Source: Capilliphycus robustus
GTDB lineage: Bacteria > Cyanobacteriota > Cyanobacteriia > Cyanobacteriales > Microcoleaceae
Length of the DNA stretch: 64,000 nucleotides
Assembly (NCBI RefSeq): GCF_034932365.1
Contig: NZ_JAYGHR010000003.1
Location: 62,001-126,000 of the forward strand
Reading direction: 5' to 3'
A program made the position numbers and the translations under genes. Under the pieces are notes generated by a model. The model made no database searches and was not told the DNA's origin. It saw only the letters and a program-made list of their open reading frames with translations. This document shows, in pieces, positions 8,197-16,661 of this stretch. The first letter of the stretch is position 1, and the number at the start of each line of letters is the position of its first letter.

Positions 8197-8208
8197 GAAC
8201 GAGCGTTC
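8197..8208. promoter_or_regulatory. Likely TetR operator (autoregulatory)
   Basis: GAACG AG CGTTC is a perfect 5-bp inverted repeat with a 2-base spacer, located between the predicted tetR promoter and the tetR ATG (8222). A closely related site in reverse orientation precedes the coq4-like gene (8879-8888). Placement suggests negative autoregulation; the binding itself is inferred. Confidence 0.6.
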
Positions 8209-8221
8209 GATATAAAACGAA

Positions 8222-8803
8222 ATGCCGAAAGTTGTTGATGCGGATCAATACCGGAAAGAGCTGCTGTACCAGTGCTTTGACTTATTTGCCGAGAAAGGAT
8301 ATGCTAATGTCACGACTCGTCAGATTTCCAAGGAGCTAGGGATTTCAACGGGGGCTTTGTATCACTATTTCCCCAGTAAAGAGTCTCTATTTGAGCAATT
8401 GGTGGAGGAGTTAGGACATCAGGATATACAAGTCTTGAAAGGGGCGGTAGTTGCTCAAAAAACGTTACTTGAACGGGTTAAAAAACTGGGTGAACTGTTG
8501 CTTGAAAATAGAGAATATTTGGTTAAGCAAGCAGCGATTTGGATGGATTTCTATCAATATCGTCAAGGCGAACCCATTCTAGCTAACCCGGTGTTTCGAC
8601 GAATTGATCAGCAGTATCAACAGGCGATGGCTGAATTTTTAGGGATCAATGATTTGAGTAAAGCGCGATTTGTTTGGGTATTGGTTGATGGCATTTTGAT
8701 CGACCAAGTGGCGACGAATGATCCGGCAATATTTACTGAACAAGTTTGGTTTTTTGTTGAGATGGTGACCGCTTACTTTGAGAAATATCCAGTATCAGAG
8801 TAG
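8222..8803 (+). CDS. TetR/AcrR-family transcriptional regulator
   Basis: A 193-residue DNA-binding repressor type. The N-terminal helix-turn-helix is classical: FDLFAEKGYANVTTRQISKE followed by LGISTGALYHYFPSKESLFE (about residues 18-58). The C-terminal ligand domain is unrelated to anything I can name. It is followed 125 bases later by a Coq4-like gene in the same direction, and both genes have a CGAACGCTCG-type palindrome just upstream. The simplest reading is a repressor controlling itself and the Coq4 protein. The ligand is unknown. Confidence 0.93.
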   Translation: MPKVVDADQYRKELLYQCFDLFAEKGYANVTTRQISKELGISTGALYHYFPSKESLFEQLVEELGHQDIQVLKGAVVAQKTLLERVKKLGELLLENREYLVKQAAIWMDFYQYRQGEPILANPVFRRIDQQYQQAMAEFLGINDLSKARFVWVLVDGILIDQVATNDPAIFTEQVWFFVEMVTAYFEKYPVSE

Positions 8804-8877
8804 AGGTTTTAAGTCTTCCAAATTCTCTAAATCATCAAATCTTGAAACCTTAAGAGGATTTTTTGTATTTTTTTATA

Positions 8878-8890
8878 ACGAACGCTCGGT
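8878..8890. promoter_or_regulatory. Second TetR operator, before the coq4-like gene
   Basis: ACGAACGCTCGGT contains CGAACGCTCG, identical to the reverse complement of 8200-8209 in front of tetR. It overlaps a TATAAC-like -10 box at 8874-8879, as expected for repression of the gene starting at 8929. Confidence 0.6.
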
Positions 8891-8928
8891 TTGATTATTT
8901 TCAACTCAATCTTTTGGAGGTTTACGCC

Positions 8929-9621
8929 ATGAAACTGATGAACTTACTCTCATTCAACACTTCTACTAAAACAGAAATTAAACAACCGAATTATTTTCAA
9001 TTGTTGAAAGTTGCCAAGCCATTTTTAGCGATGTTAGCAGGAGATGAAAGCCTCAAACCCGTTCTAGAAATGTCGGAAGTCTTATCTAAAATGCCTGGGT
9101 CTGAGTTCACGGTAAAACAGTTAAAAAATGATCCGGTTGCGGCTGAAATGATACAGGAACGATACATGGCATCTCATAATCTCGATGAATTGTTGCAATA
9201 TCCTGAAGACTCTCTCGGATATATTTATGCCTCAAAAATGAAAGAAAAAGGGTTTCGTTCAGAAGATTTGTATGCGTCTATTAGTATTAACTCCGATACC
9301 AGTTATATTGATGCACGCATTGGTCAAACCCATGATATTTGGCATATTATTACGGGATTTGAGACTTCTGAAATTGACGAAATTGGCTTACAAGCATTTT
9401 ATCTCGTTCAATTTCCAAATCCGATGGCTACAATGTTAATTGCTAATGCTTTAATTGCAGTAACGCTGTTTACTCCCGAAGAATTACCAGAGTTATTGAG
9501 TGCTATCGCGAAAGGTTGGGAAATGGGAAGTCAAGCTAAACCCTTATTTGCCCAAAAGTGGGAAGAAAACTGGGAAAAACCGTTAACCCAGTGGCAAACT
9601 GAGTTAAATATTCGGCTATAA
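8929..9621 (+). CDS. Coq4-like protein
   Basis: The ATG at 8929 is chosen because GGAGGT lies 7 bases upstream; a frame opening at 8863 adds 22 implausible residues across the operator. The 230-residue product has the Coq4 metal signature HDxxH-x11-E: His135, Asp136, His139 and Glu151, in THDIWHIITGFETSEIDE. In eukaryotes and proteobacteria Coq4 acts in ubiquinone biosynthesis (quinone ring modification). Cyanobacteria make plastoquinone, not ubiquinone, so the substrate here is open; a quinone-related or stress role is inference. Dedicated TetR control suggests an inducible function. The N-terminal part (residues 20-60) is helical without a known motif. Confidence 0.88.
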   Translation: MKLMNLLSFNTSTKTEIKQPNYFQLLKVAKPFLAMLAGDESLKPVLEMSEVLSKMPGSEFTVKQLKNDPVAAEMIQERYMASHNLDELLQYPEDSLGYIYASKMKEKGFRSEDLYASISINSDTSYIDARIGQTHDIWHIITGFETSEIDEIGLQAFYLVQFPNPMATMLIANALIAVTLFTPEELPELLSAIAKGWEMGSQAKPLFAQKWEENWEKPLTQWQTELNIRL

Positions 9622-9627
9622 TTGGTA

Positions 9628-9650
9628 GGGTGGGCAATGCCCACCTTCTC
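9628..9650. terminator. Hairpin after the coq4-like gene
   Basis: GGTGGGC - AAT - GCCCACC (9629-9645) is a 7-bp GC-rich hairpin, followed by TTCTC then an A-run. It lies between convergent genes; the A-run would serve as a T-run for the minus-strand gene only if transcription came from the other side, so direction is uncertain. Confidence 0.45.
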
Positions 9651-9694
9651 AAAAAATTGCTGTTGGCAGGAATAATAAGTCATCGATAAAACCT

Positions 9695-10108
9695 TTAGGG
9701 AAGTTTGTAACTTGCAACTCGAATGATTAATTTTCCTTCTTTTGGGTTGCGAGTAAAAATAAAAGCACCTGATGCTTCTTCACCCCCAGAGAGATAGTCT
9801 ATTTGTTGTTCGCCTGCTTGTTGAATATTTTCCTCTTCGATTTGAAGTTCTGCAAGAATTTGAACAGCAGTTGCGGTTTCGCCTCCTGTATTAGAAACCG
9901 TGAAGGGAACATAAAATTGAGTTCCAAACTGGCGAATTTCTTGCTCGACTATCACGGACAAGATGGGAGGTTGATCTTCTTGAACTTTCCATTGATAAAG
10001 AATCAGAAATATTAGCAATCCTAGAATAGAAATTGCGAGTCCAAAGCTTAAACGTTCAGGAAAAGAACGACGTTCAATCGGTTGGGAATGGGGATAACTT
10101 TCACTCAT
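9695..10108 (-). CDS. TIGR02588-family membrane-anchored protein
   Basis: The start is placed at the ATG at 10108 (MSESYPHSQPIERR), because it overlaps the upstream stop as ATGA; the longer frame to 10186 only reads back into the upstream gene. About 137 residues: a short cytosolic tail, one transmembrane segment (LSFGLAISILGLLIFLILY), then an extracytosolic Ig-like domain with FYVPFTVSNTGGETATAVQI. This matches the TIGR02588 conserved hypothetical family, which typically pairs with TIGR02587 membrane proteins, exactly the upstream neighbour here. Function unknown. Confidence 0.82.
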   Translation of the reverse strand: MSESYPHSQPIERRSFPERLSFGLAISILGLLIFLILYQWKVQEDQPPILSVIVEQEIRQFGTQFYVPFTVSNTGGETATAVQILAELQIEEENIQQAGEQQIDYLSGGEEASGAFIFTRNPKEGKLIIRVASYKLP

Positions 10109-11007
10109 ACGGCTAAACGTCCTGCTGCACCACCAATACTTGCGGGAAGTCCTAATAAAATAGTATAACGCATCCAGAGAAACCACGGATCAGCGAAACT
10201 TAATTTTTGAAAAAACAACAACATTAGAACGGAAGCTATCAGAGAAACCAAGTAAGAAAAAATCGTTTCACTTTCGGGGGATTGAAAGAGTCCTTGGTGC
10301 TGTCTACGTTCTTTCTGTCGAGAAAAACCAGCCACGAAAACAATCATATAGGAAATGAGTAAAGATGCAAAAATAATGGCAATTAGCCAAGGCGGAGAAG
10401 ACGCAACGCCTAATTCCGTGACTTCATCTGTCGGTGCAATACTAAAAGCAATAATCATGGCTCCCGTAATTGTTCCGCCTAAGTCGGATAATGTATCATT
10501 TACTCTTGCTTTTTTAGAGCTTGTTTTGAACGTAGAATGTTTATTTTTATCTTGATGATCTGAAGAATTATTCTGGTCATCTTCACTCAAAATTAATCGA
10601 CTCAAAGCCACACCGATTGCAAAAGGAACACTCTCGAATATAATTTTGCCAAGTGCTTCTTCTAAAGACGTTTGTAAGGTAATTCGCTGCAACAGAATCA
10701 TAATCAGGGTAGCACAGACAACTGCAATTGCCAAAGCTTCTATACTCTCAAAAAAAGCATCACTGAAGGTCTTTCGTTTTTTTCGCCGAAAGCCTTCAAT
10801 CCGATTAAAAAATAAAACAACACAGTAGGTTACTGCTAAAATACAGAGCATCAAAGGAGGCTGTAAATAAGAACCTGCTTGCCAAACTTCAAAGGTATAT
10901 AGTAACGGAATTCCAAATAGGAAACCTCCGGCTGCTCCTCGAATAATATCATTAATTTCTTTTTGCCAGACGGGATTTAGTCGTAGATTATGGATCTTTT
11001 TGATCAT
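10105..11007 (-). CDS. TIGR02587-family integral membrane protein
   Basis: A 300-residue protein with about seven hydrophobic segments: FLFGIPLLYTFEVW, LMLCILAVTYCVVLFF, ALAIAVVCATLIMILL, a pair around the middle, LIAIIFASLLISYMIVFVAG and VSLIASVLMLLFF. A charged loop near the middle holds a Ser/Lys-rich stretch. It resembles the TIGR02587 putative membrane protein family. Its stop overlaps the start of the TIGR02588 gene (ATGA), indicating translational coupling and probably a two-protein membrane complex. Substrate or role unknown. Confidence 0.82.
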   Translation of the reverse strand: MIKKIHNLRLNPVWQKEINDIIRGAAGGFLFGIPLLYTFEVWQAGSYLQPPLMLCILAVTYCVVLFFNRIEGFRRKKRKTFSDAFFESIEALAIAVVCATLIMILLQRITLQTSLEEALGKIIFESVPFAIGVALSRLILSEDDQNNSSDHQDKNKHSTFKTSSKKARVNDTLSDLGGTITGAMIIAFSIAPTDEVTELGVASSPPWLIAIIFASLLISYMIVFVAGFSRQKERRQHQGLFQSPESETIFSYLVSLIASVLMLLFFQKLSFADPWFLWMRYTILLGLPASIGGAAGRLAV

Positions 11008-11516
11008 TGACTCAATTCGTCAACCGTGATGTGAGTTTTTCCTCTCCTTGAGATCGACTGAGATTAATCGCTTGATCTGAGTAGAGATAATCTTTTTATT
11101 ATACCCCGACTAAAATTGCTTGTGTTAATCAAGTTAGAGTTGGTTTACTGTAAAGCATTGGCCTGACTCTATCTTATCAAATAGTCCATAGGGCTGAATT
11201 GTATTAAAATTTATTCAATAAAAAGATCAAGAATCCCTAGATAAAATTCACTGAATAAGATAATTTAACGATCAAAAAAATCGGCTAACCTGAGTTAATT
11301 TTGGGTGAATCAAAGTTTGATAATGTTCTTTAATGACATCACTCCTTAAATCAGGGATGAACCGAAAATCTTCAGTTTCTCAAAGAAGCGGCTGATTGAT
11401 TCACAAGTCGTTGACTGTAGATGACGATATACAAAATTAGGCAAACCAATGATAAACTAATTTATCTGATTCTCTAAAATTTTTGCAGTACACTTAAAAA
11501 AAAGTAATACAGAGCA
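11008..11516. other. Long intergenic region, no gene seen
   Basis: About 509 AT-rich bases between divergent genes (TIGR02587 leftward, symporter rightward). It must contain both promoters, but no convincing -35/-10 pair, RNA structure or repeat was found by eye. Confidence 0.5.
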
Positions 11517-13115
11517 ATGATCAACCGGAACAGAATCAACTCAAAAAAGGAGCGTCAAGCCTCTCAGCGTCGCCTTTTGACAACATTGAAACGCAGTTTA
11601 AGTAGCAGTTATGGGCTATTGTTACTGTTAATTCCGCTTGTACCAACTCTAGCGATCGCAGGAGAAGAAGCGACAACCAAGCCATCAGGATTTCTCGGTT
11701 TGCTGGATGCGGTGTTTTCCCAGATGGTGAACTTTCTCGCCCAAATCTTCTTCTTGGAAATCTTCGGTTTTCCCTTTATTGTATTGTGGTTGATGATCGG
11801 GGCAATTTTCTTCACACTGCGGATGGGTTTTGTCAATATTCGCGCCTTTAAACACGCAATTGATGTCGTCACAGGTAAATATGACGATCCCAACGATGAA
11901 GGGGATGTTTCCCACTTCCAAGCCCTCGCTACCGCCCTCTCGGGAACCGTTGGACTGGGAAATATTGCTGGGGTTGCGATCGCGGTACAAGTCGGTGGCC
12001 CTGGGGCGATTTTTTGGATGACGCTTGGCGGCTTTTTTGGGATGTCGAGTAAATTTGTTGAATGCAGTCTCGCCCAAATGTATCGCCGCATCCAACCGGA
12101 TGGCACCGTTGCAGGCGGACCGATGTATTATCTATCCAAAGGCTTAGGTGAACGAGGTTTACGCCCTCTCGGAAATGGACTGGCGATATTATTTGCTATT
12201 CTCTGCATTTTAGCCAGTATGGGCGGCGGAAATATGTTCCAGGCGAACCAAGCTTATGCCGCATTAGCCGGGATTATTCCGGCTTTACCCAATTGGGTTT
12301 TCGGATTAGTTGTAGCGGCATTAGTTGGGTTTGTAATTATTGGGGGAATTCATCGAATTGCATCGGTTACGGCGAGATTAGTTCCGGCAATGGCAGTCAT
12401 TTATGTATTGGTTTGTTTGTGGATTTTATTAAGCAATTTCACCGAAATTCCGGCGGCATTCGGCACTATTATTACACAAGCTTTTGCTCCCGAAGCGGTT
12501 GGCGGCGGGTTTATCGGAACATTAGTTCAAGGGGTGCGACGCAGTGCTTTTTCTAACGAAGCCGGAATGGGTTCAGCCGCGATCGCCCATTCAGCCGCCC
12601 GTACCGATGAACCGTTACGAGAAGGAATTGTCGCCTTACTTGAACCGTTTATTGATACCATTGTCATCTGCAATTTAACAGGTTTAACGATTGTGATTAC
12701 AGGTGTTTATCGCAATACCAATGCTGCCGAATTAAATGGCGTTGAATTGACGGCGGCGGCGTTTAGTTCGGTGATCAGTTGGTTTCCAATTATTTTAGCC
12801 ATTGCAGTCGTTTTATTTGCTTTTTCAACGATGATTTCTTGGAGTTATTACGGCGAAAAAGCTTGGGGTTATCTGTTTGGTGCAGCCAGTTCTATTATTT
12901 ATAAAGCCATTTATGTCGCCTGTGTGTTTATTGGTTCAGTTGTGAATTTAGGCTCAGTGTTGGATTTTAGCGATATGATGTTGCTCGCAATGGCATTTCC
13001 TAACTTGCTAGGCTGCTATATATTATCAGGAAAACTCGCATCTGCACTCAGCGATTATATGAACCGTCTCAACTCAGGACAAATGCCTGTTTATTCTCGC
13101 GAAACCTCTAGTTAA
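11517..13115 (+). CDS. Alanine/glycine:cation symporter family protein
   Basis: A 532-residue integral membrane transporter of the AGCS family (sodium- or proton-coupled uptake of alanine or glycine). The family signature is visible around residues 135-185: TALSGTVGLGNIAGVAIAV, GGPGAIFWM and GMSSKFVECSLAQMYR. About ten or eleven hydrophobic segments follow. The N-terminal 50 residues carry an extra hydrophobic segment (YGLLLLLIPLVPTLAIA) that could be a signal sequence, as in several cyanobacterial members. It is monocistronic, followed by a hairpin at 13127-13159. Substrate within the family is not resolved from sequence. Confidence 0.93.
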   Translation: MINRNRINSKKERQASQRRLLTTLKRSLSSSYGLLLLLIPLVPTLAIAGEEATTKPSGFLGLLDAVFSQMVNFLAQIFFLEIFGFPFIVLWLMIGAIFFTLRMGFVNIRAFKHAIDVVTGKYDDPNDEGDVSHFQALATALSGTVGLGNIAGVAIAVQVGGPGAIFWMTLGGFFGMSSKFVECSLAQMYRRIQPDGTVAGGPMYYLSKGLGERGLRPLGNGLAILFAILCILASMGGGNMFQANQAYAALAGIIPALPNWVFGLVVAALVGFVIIGGIHRIASVTARLVPAMAVIYVLVCLWILLSNFTEIPAAFGTIITQAFAPEAVGGGFIGTLVQGVRRSAFSNEAGMGSAAIAHSAARTDEPLREGIVALLEPFIDTIVICNLTGLTIVITGVYRNTNAAELNGVELTAAAFSSVISWFPIILAIAVVLFAFSTMISWSYYGEKAWGYLFGAASSIIYKAIYVACVFIGSVVNLGSVLDFSDMMLLAMAFPNLLGCYILSGKLASALSDYMNRLNSGQMPVYSRETSS

Positions 13116-13126
13116 TCTCTATTTTT

Positions 13127-13159
13127 CTGTAAAGGCGTGCCATCAGCACGTCTCTACAG
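13127..13159. terminator. Hairpin repeat after the symporter gene
   Basis: CTGTAAAGGCGTGC and GCACGTCTCTACAG form an imperfect stem around a CATCA loop. The GAGACG/CGTCTC arms are like those at 17321-17351 and are common in cyanobacterial intergenic palindromes. A terminator role is plausible. Confidence 0.45.
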
Positions 13160-13287
13160 CCGCCAATTTATTCCTAAAGTTAGAGAAAATCTTGACGATT
13201 TATCGAAGTTCCCTCAAACGATAGATGAAAAACCTTGTGCTTTTTTGGTGTAATGGTTGTGATGACACCAGAAAAAGGTTTTTATTT

Positions 13288-13824
13288 ATGCCTAAGATCA
13301 ATATTGGTTTAACAGACGAACAACGTCAAGGTGTGATTGAATTATTGAATGTTGGTTTAGCAGATATGTATCTGCTGTTAATTAAAACCAAAAAATATCA
13401 TTGGGATGTAATTGGGCCTCAATTCCGCACGCTACATGAACTGTGGGAAGAACACTACGAAGCTTTAACTATCAGTATTGATGCTACAGCCGAACGTACA
13501 CGGATGTTAGGCGGTTATCCGATTGGTACTGCACAAGGATTTTTAGATAAAGCAAGCATTCGAGAACACGCTGGAGATTTGCCGAATGCGAGCGAAATGG
13601 TACTACGTTTAGTCAACGATCACGAACAAGTTATTCGGAATTTACGCGAAAATATTGATCGCTGTTCTGAAGAATTCCATGATGAAGGAACGGCTGATTT
13701 CTTAACGGGATTGATGGAACAACATGAAGAAATGGCGTGGATGTTGCGTTCTTTCCTAGAGGGAGAACAGTTAGAACCGAGCGGCAAAATTCCGAGCGAT
13801 CGCATTAAAGCTGGAATGAAGTAA
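13288..13824 (+). CDS. Dps-family ferritin-like protein
   Basis: A DNA-protection-during-starvation type protein, which stores iron in 12-subunit shells and consumes peroxide. The ATG at 13288 (MPKINIGLTDEQRQ) gives 178 residues, the usual Dps length; the frame from 13225 adds an unlikely 21-residue leader. The inter-subunit ferroxidase residues are present: His38 (KKYHWD), His50, Glu54, Asp65 and Glu69 (SIDATAER). No long DNA-binding N-terminal tail. It stands alone between the symporter and a rhomboid gene. Confidence 0.95.
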   Translation: MPKINIGLTDEQRQGVIELLNVGLADMYLLLIKTKKYHWDVIGPQFRTLHELWEEHYEALTISIDATAERTRMLGGYPIGTAQGFLDKASIREHAGDLPNASEMVLRLVNDHEQVIRNLRENIDRCSEEFHDEGTADFLTGLMEQHEEMAWMLRSFLEGEQLEPSGKIPSDRIKAGMK

Positions 13825-13971
13825 GATTCAGGTGCTAATACCAATTAGGCTGGAATTAGTGATTGATGCCTAATTTAAGCTTGAAGTTTGGAGTCAGAAA
13901 CTTTGAGTCTGGCTTCAGACTTTTGAAAATCATTCGGTTCATCTCAAACTAGACATTTTCATCAAAAACGC

Positions 13972-14697
13972 ATGGTTCCATTAAAAGACGAAAATCCGAT
14001 TCACATTACACCAATTGTTACCTATGTTCTCATTGGTTTAAATGTTCTGATATTTTTGATCGAGTTAATTTTATCACCGGATCAACTGAATAATTTCTTT
14101 CATCTCTTTGCCGTTGTTCCCCAAGAGTTATCCGCCAGTTTTAACGGAATTTCAGTTCATCAACCTGTTCCTGAGTTTTTGACTCTGTTTACCTCTCAGT
14201 TTCTTCACGCTAGCTTTATTCACGTTGGCTTTAATATGTTATTTCTGTGGATTTTTGGAAATAACATCGAAGAAGAACTTGGAGGCGTTAAATTTATCAT
14301 TTTCTACTTAACTTGTGGGGCTTTGGCAGCTCTTTCTCAATATATTTTAGCAACAGAATCAGCGATTCCTTCTTTGGGGGCGAGTGGTGCAATTGCTGGG
14401 GTAATGGGGGCTTATATTCTGAAGTTTCCCAAAGTGAGAATATTAACCTTAATTCCTCTGGGAATCTTCTTTTACACTATCCGAGTTCCCGCCTTTCTTT
14501 TCTTAGGATTTTGGTTTGTTCAACAAGCTTTTAGCGGAATTTCTATGTTAGAAGTTCAAACCGCAGTCGGAATGGATAGCGGCGGTGTTGCCTATTGGGC
14601 GCACGCAGGCGGCTTTATCTTTGGTGCAGTATTAGCGTTCTTATTAGGGTTATTTTCCCGCACCTCTTACAACGAAGATTCGATAGTAGATTGGTAG
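13972..14697 (+). CDS. Rhomboid-family intramembrane serine protease
   Basis: A 241-residue membrane protease that cleaves substrates within the lipid bilayer. Six hydrophobic segments are evident. The catalytic dyad is intact: Ser138 in GASGAIAG and His211 in WAHAGGF. The family's HxxxN motif is HVGFN (His85, Asn89). The N-terminus (MVPLKDENPIHITPIVTYVL) is typical of bacterial rhomboids of the 'IPLKD' type, so the start is secure. The gene is followed by a probable terminator. Substrates unknown. Confidence 0.95.
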   Translation: MVPLKDENPIHITPIVTYVLIGLNVLIFLIELILSPDQLNNFFHLFAVVPQELSASFNGISVHQPVPEFLTLFTSQFLHASFIHVGFNMLFLWIFGNNIEEELGGVKFIIFYLTCGALAALSQYILATESAIPSLGASGAIAGVMGAYILKFPKVRILTLIPLGIFFYTIRVPAFLFLGFWFVQQAFSGISMLEVQTAVGMDSGGVAYWAHAGGFIFGAVLAFLLGLFSRTSYNEDSIVDW

Positions 14698-14710
14698 TTT
14701 AATAGCAATT

Positions 14711-14749
14711 AAAACTCTCTTTTAAATCGCTACAAAAATTAGAGTTTTT
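14711..14749. terminator. Probable terminator after the rhomboid gene
   Basis: AAAACTCT (14711-14718) pairs with AGAGTTTT (14741-14748), which is followed by another T. It lies 14 bases after the rhomboid stop and before the convergent Uma2 gene, so it may serve both directions. Confidence 0.5.
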
Positions 14750-14817
14750 ACCTGTATCCCAACAGTCCAAAGGACATGATAAACTCATGTTCTTTTTTCT
14801 TGATTAATTTCATCCGA

Positions 14818-15459
14818 TCACTGCGATCGCACCCATTTTCTAAACTCTCGCATTCTCGCATTTTCACCTTTCTGCAAATCTGGGGTGATAAATTTTCTTA
14901 ACTCTTTTACCGGAAAGGATTCAAAAGCCAAACTGGTTTCTGACTCGATATATTCTTTCCCATCCTGTAATAAATGAACGCTCAAGTTTCCATTTCGCCA
15001 ACGCCAAACCTCGGGAATACCCAGTTCCGCATAAATAGCCATTTTATCCATTGAAGAACTACTTAAATCAATTTCAATCACCAAGTCCGGTGGCGGATCG
15101 GTGCGGAGATCAATATTTAACTTTCCGCGAACTTTGGCTTCATTCTGAATATAAAAACATTCATCCGCCTCTTTACCCGCTTGTTTCGGTTGCGATCGCC
15201 ATGTTGTTGACTTCAAACCCCGAATTTCCAACCCCAATTCTTCCGAAAGAACAACCACCAACCTTCCCAGCGTCCAACTGTAAGTTTCATGTTCGGGTAG
15301 AGGTGTCATTAATTCTAACGTTCCTTTATAATAAGTTAGTCTGGGAGTCGAACGCTCTGCAAAAATCTCCAATAGTTTTTCGTAGGTTTCCCAACTGACA
15401 TCATATAAAATTAGCTGATAATCTACAGAATTGGGAGGAGAGGGGATTGCTTGAACCAT
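14818..15459 (-). CDS. Uma2-family (DUF820) putative nuclease
   Basis: 213 residues with the PD-(D/E)xK-like fold typical of Uma2/DUF820 proteins, which are expanded in cyanobacteria and often annotated as endonucleases. Core motifs: TYYKGTLELMTPLP near residues 42-55, a DECFYIQN strand near 99-106, and PPPDLVIEID with Asp125 and Glu129, followed by MAIYAELGIPEVWRW. Target and biological role are unknown. A second, divergent Uma2 gene follows upstream on the same strand, separated by an 80-base palindromic repeat. Confidence 0.88.
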   Translation of the reverse strand: MVQAIPSPPNSVDYQLILYDVSWETYEKLLEIFAERSTPRLTYYKGTLELMTPLPEHETYSWTLGRLVVVLSEELGLEIRGLKSTTWRSQPKQAGKEADECFYIQNEAKVRGKLNIDLRTDPPPDLVIEIDLSSSSMDKMAIYAELGIPEVWRWRNGNLSVHLLQDGKEYIESETSLAFESFPVKELRKFITPDLQKGENARMREFRKWVRSQ

Positions 15460-15479
15460 AATAATTTAGATAATGTTAA

Positions 15480-15541
15480 GTAGGGTGGGTGAAATTAATC
15501 CGTTAGTGTTTAAGCAATTAAATTATCGTTTCTCACCCTAC
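15480..15541. repeat. GTAGGGTGGGTGA palindromic repeat, copy A
   Basis: GTAGGGTGGGTGA...TCACCCTAC with the core AATTAAATTATCGTTT. A second copy (16218-16283) has the same core and ends; both flank the second Uma2 gene. Confidence 0.65.
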
Positions 15542-15544
15542 AAC

Positions 15545-16117
15545 TTACCAAATTTCTTGAAGATTGAGAATAAAAGCCGGTAAAACATCTTCTCCCGATA
15601 ACATTGTTGGAGACTCTAACACCTGAACCTCTTGATTTGGGCGATAGATTTCGACTTGACGAGATTGAGGGTTAATTAGCCAACCTAGACGAGTCCCATT
15701 CTCAATATATTCTTTCATTTTATCTTGAAGTGTTTTTAAGCTGTCACTCGCCGAACGCAATTCAATCACAAAATCAGGACATAAAGGAAGAAATTTTTGG
15801 CGTTGTTCCGCAGTTAAACTTTCCCAACGTTCTAACGTTATCCAAGCAGCATCGGGAGAACGATCTGCACCATTGGGGAGTTTAAAACCCGTAGAAGAAT
15901 CAAAAACTTTACCCAATTTATTTTCTTGATTCCAAAACCAAAGTTTAGCCGTTAATCCCGCATTATAGCTTCCCGTTTCTCCCCCCGTCGGTGACATGAT
16001 GACTAAATCTCCATTATAATTTCGTTCAAATTTCAGATCCCGGTTATTCTGACAAAGCTGAAAGAATTGCTCATCTGTCAGTTCAATTGATTCTAGGTTC
16101 AGAGTGAAGTTTGTCAT
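15545..16117 (-). CDS. Uma2-family (DUF820) putative nuclease
   Basis: 190 residues, only loosely similar to the neighbour at 14818. Family features: ELTDEQFFQLCQNNRDLKFE at about 12-31, NGDLVIMSPTGGETG, then DRSPDAAWI, and the core CPDFVIELRSASDSLKTLQD-K with Asp and Glu in the expected positions, ending in GWLINPQSRQVEIYRP. Catalytic residues appear intact. The gene lies between two copies of the same intergenic palindrome, suggesting that this cassette may have been moved or duplicated as a unit. Confidence 0.9.
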   Translation of the reverse strand: MTNFTLNLESIELTDEQFFQLCQNNRDLKFERNYNGDLVIMSPTGGETGSYNAGLTAKLWFWNQENKLGKVFDSSTGFKLPNGADRSPDAAWITLERWESLTAEQRQKFLPLCPDFVIELRSASDSLKTLQDKMKEYIENGTRLGWLINPQSRQVEIYRPNQEVQVLESPTMLSGEDVLPAFILNLQEIW

Positions 16118-16217
16118 GGGGATGAATCAACTCAACGCTATTTATTAGTATAAATTATAAGATAGGCGATCGCGAAGCGTGTCGGAGGCGATCGCCTCTA
16201 ACCCACCCGACAACTCA

Positions 16218-16283
16218 GTAGGGGGGGTGAGATTAAGCAGTTAATGTTTAACCAATTAAATTATCGTTTATCACCCACCTTAC
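16218..16283. repeat. GTAGGGTGGGTGA palindromic repeat, copy B
   Basis: Reads GTAGGGGGGGTGAGATTAA...AATTAAATTATCGTTTATCACCC; matches copy A at 15480-15541 over most of its length. Its right end touches the stop of the hicB remnant. Confidence 0.65.
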
Positions 16284-16482
16284 AAACGTGGTTTTGGTTC
16301 GGAAATGGTTCGCCCTAATTCTTGAGCGGTTTCTATCCATTCTTGCATGATAACTTCTACATTTTGCAACGCTTCCTGATAGGTTGAACCATCAGCCATA
16401 CATCCGGGTAGTTCGGAAACCTCTGCAATAAACGCTTCATCTTCTGAACTCCAGAAAACGTTCCCACTTGTCGTTCGGTCAT
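16280..16482 (-). pseudogene. Frameshifted HicB-type antitoxin remnant
   Basis: On the minus strand a frame reads VFWSSEDEAFIAEVSELPGC, then MADGSTYQEALQNVEVIMQEW and IETAQELGRTISEPKPRL before the stop. This is the standard short HicB-like domain (partial RNase H fold) of type II HicAB toxin-antitoxin modules. The natural start ATGACCGAACGA (MTER) at 16482 is in a different frame, so a small indel within the first ten codons breaks the gene. No hicA toxin could be found on either side. It is best called a remnant. Confidence 0.65.
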
Positions 16483-16661
16483 TTCACACTCAAATTGTCC
16501 AGGATTTTCATCACACTGTCTCGTCTTTTAGGAAAGCTTTACTGTAGCTTTATTAGATTCCTTTGAAATTTTACATAGAGTCCTAGTTTTCCTGATATAT
16601 CAATTGATATCATGTCATCAAATTTAAAATATTCAGTTAAGCTATTTCAGGAGAATGTTAA

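Noticed and set aside
11008..11516. Riboswitch or leader RNA before the alanine/glycine symporter
   Set aside because: A glycine riboswitch was looked for because of the transporter; no conserved core or paired stems could be identified by eye.
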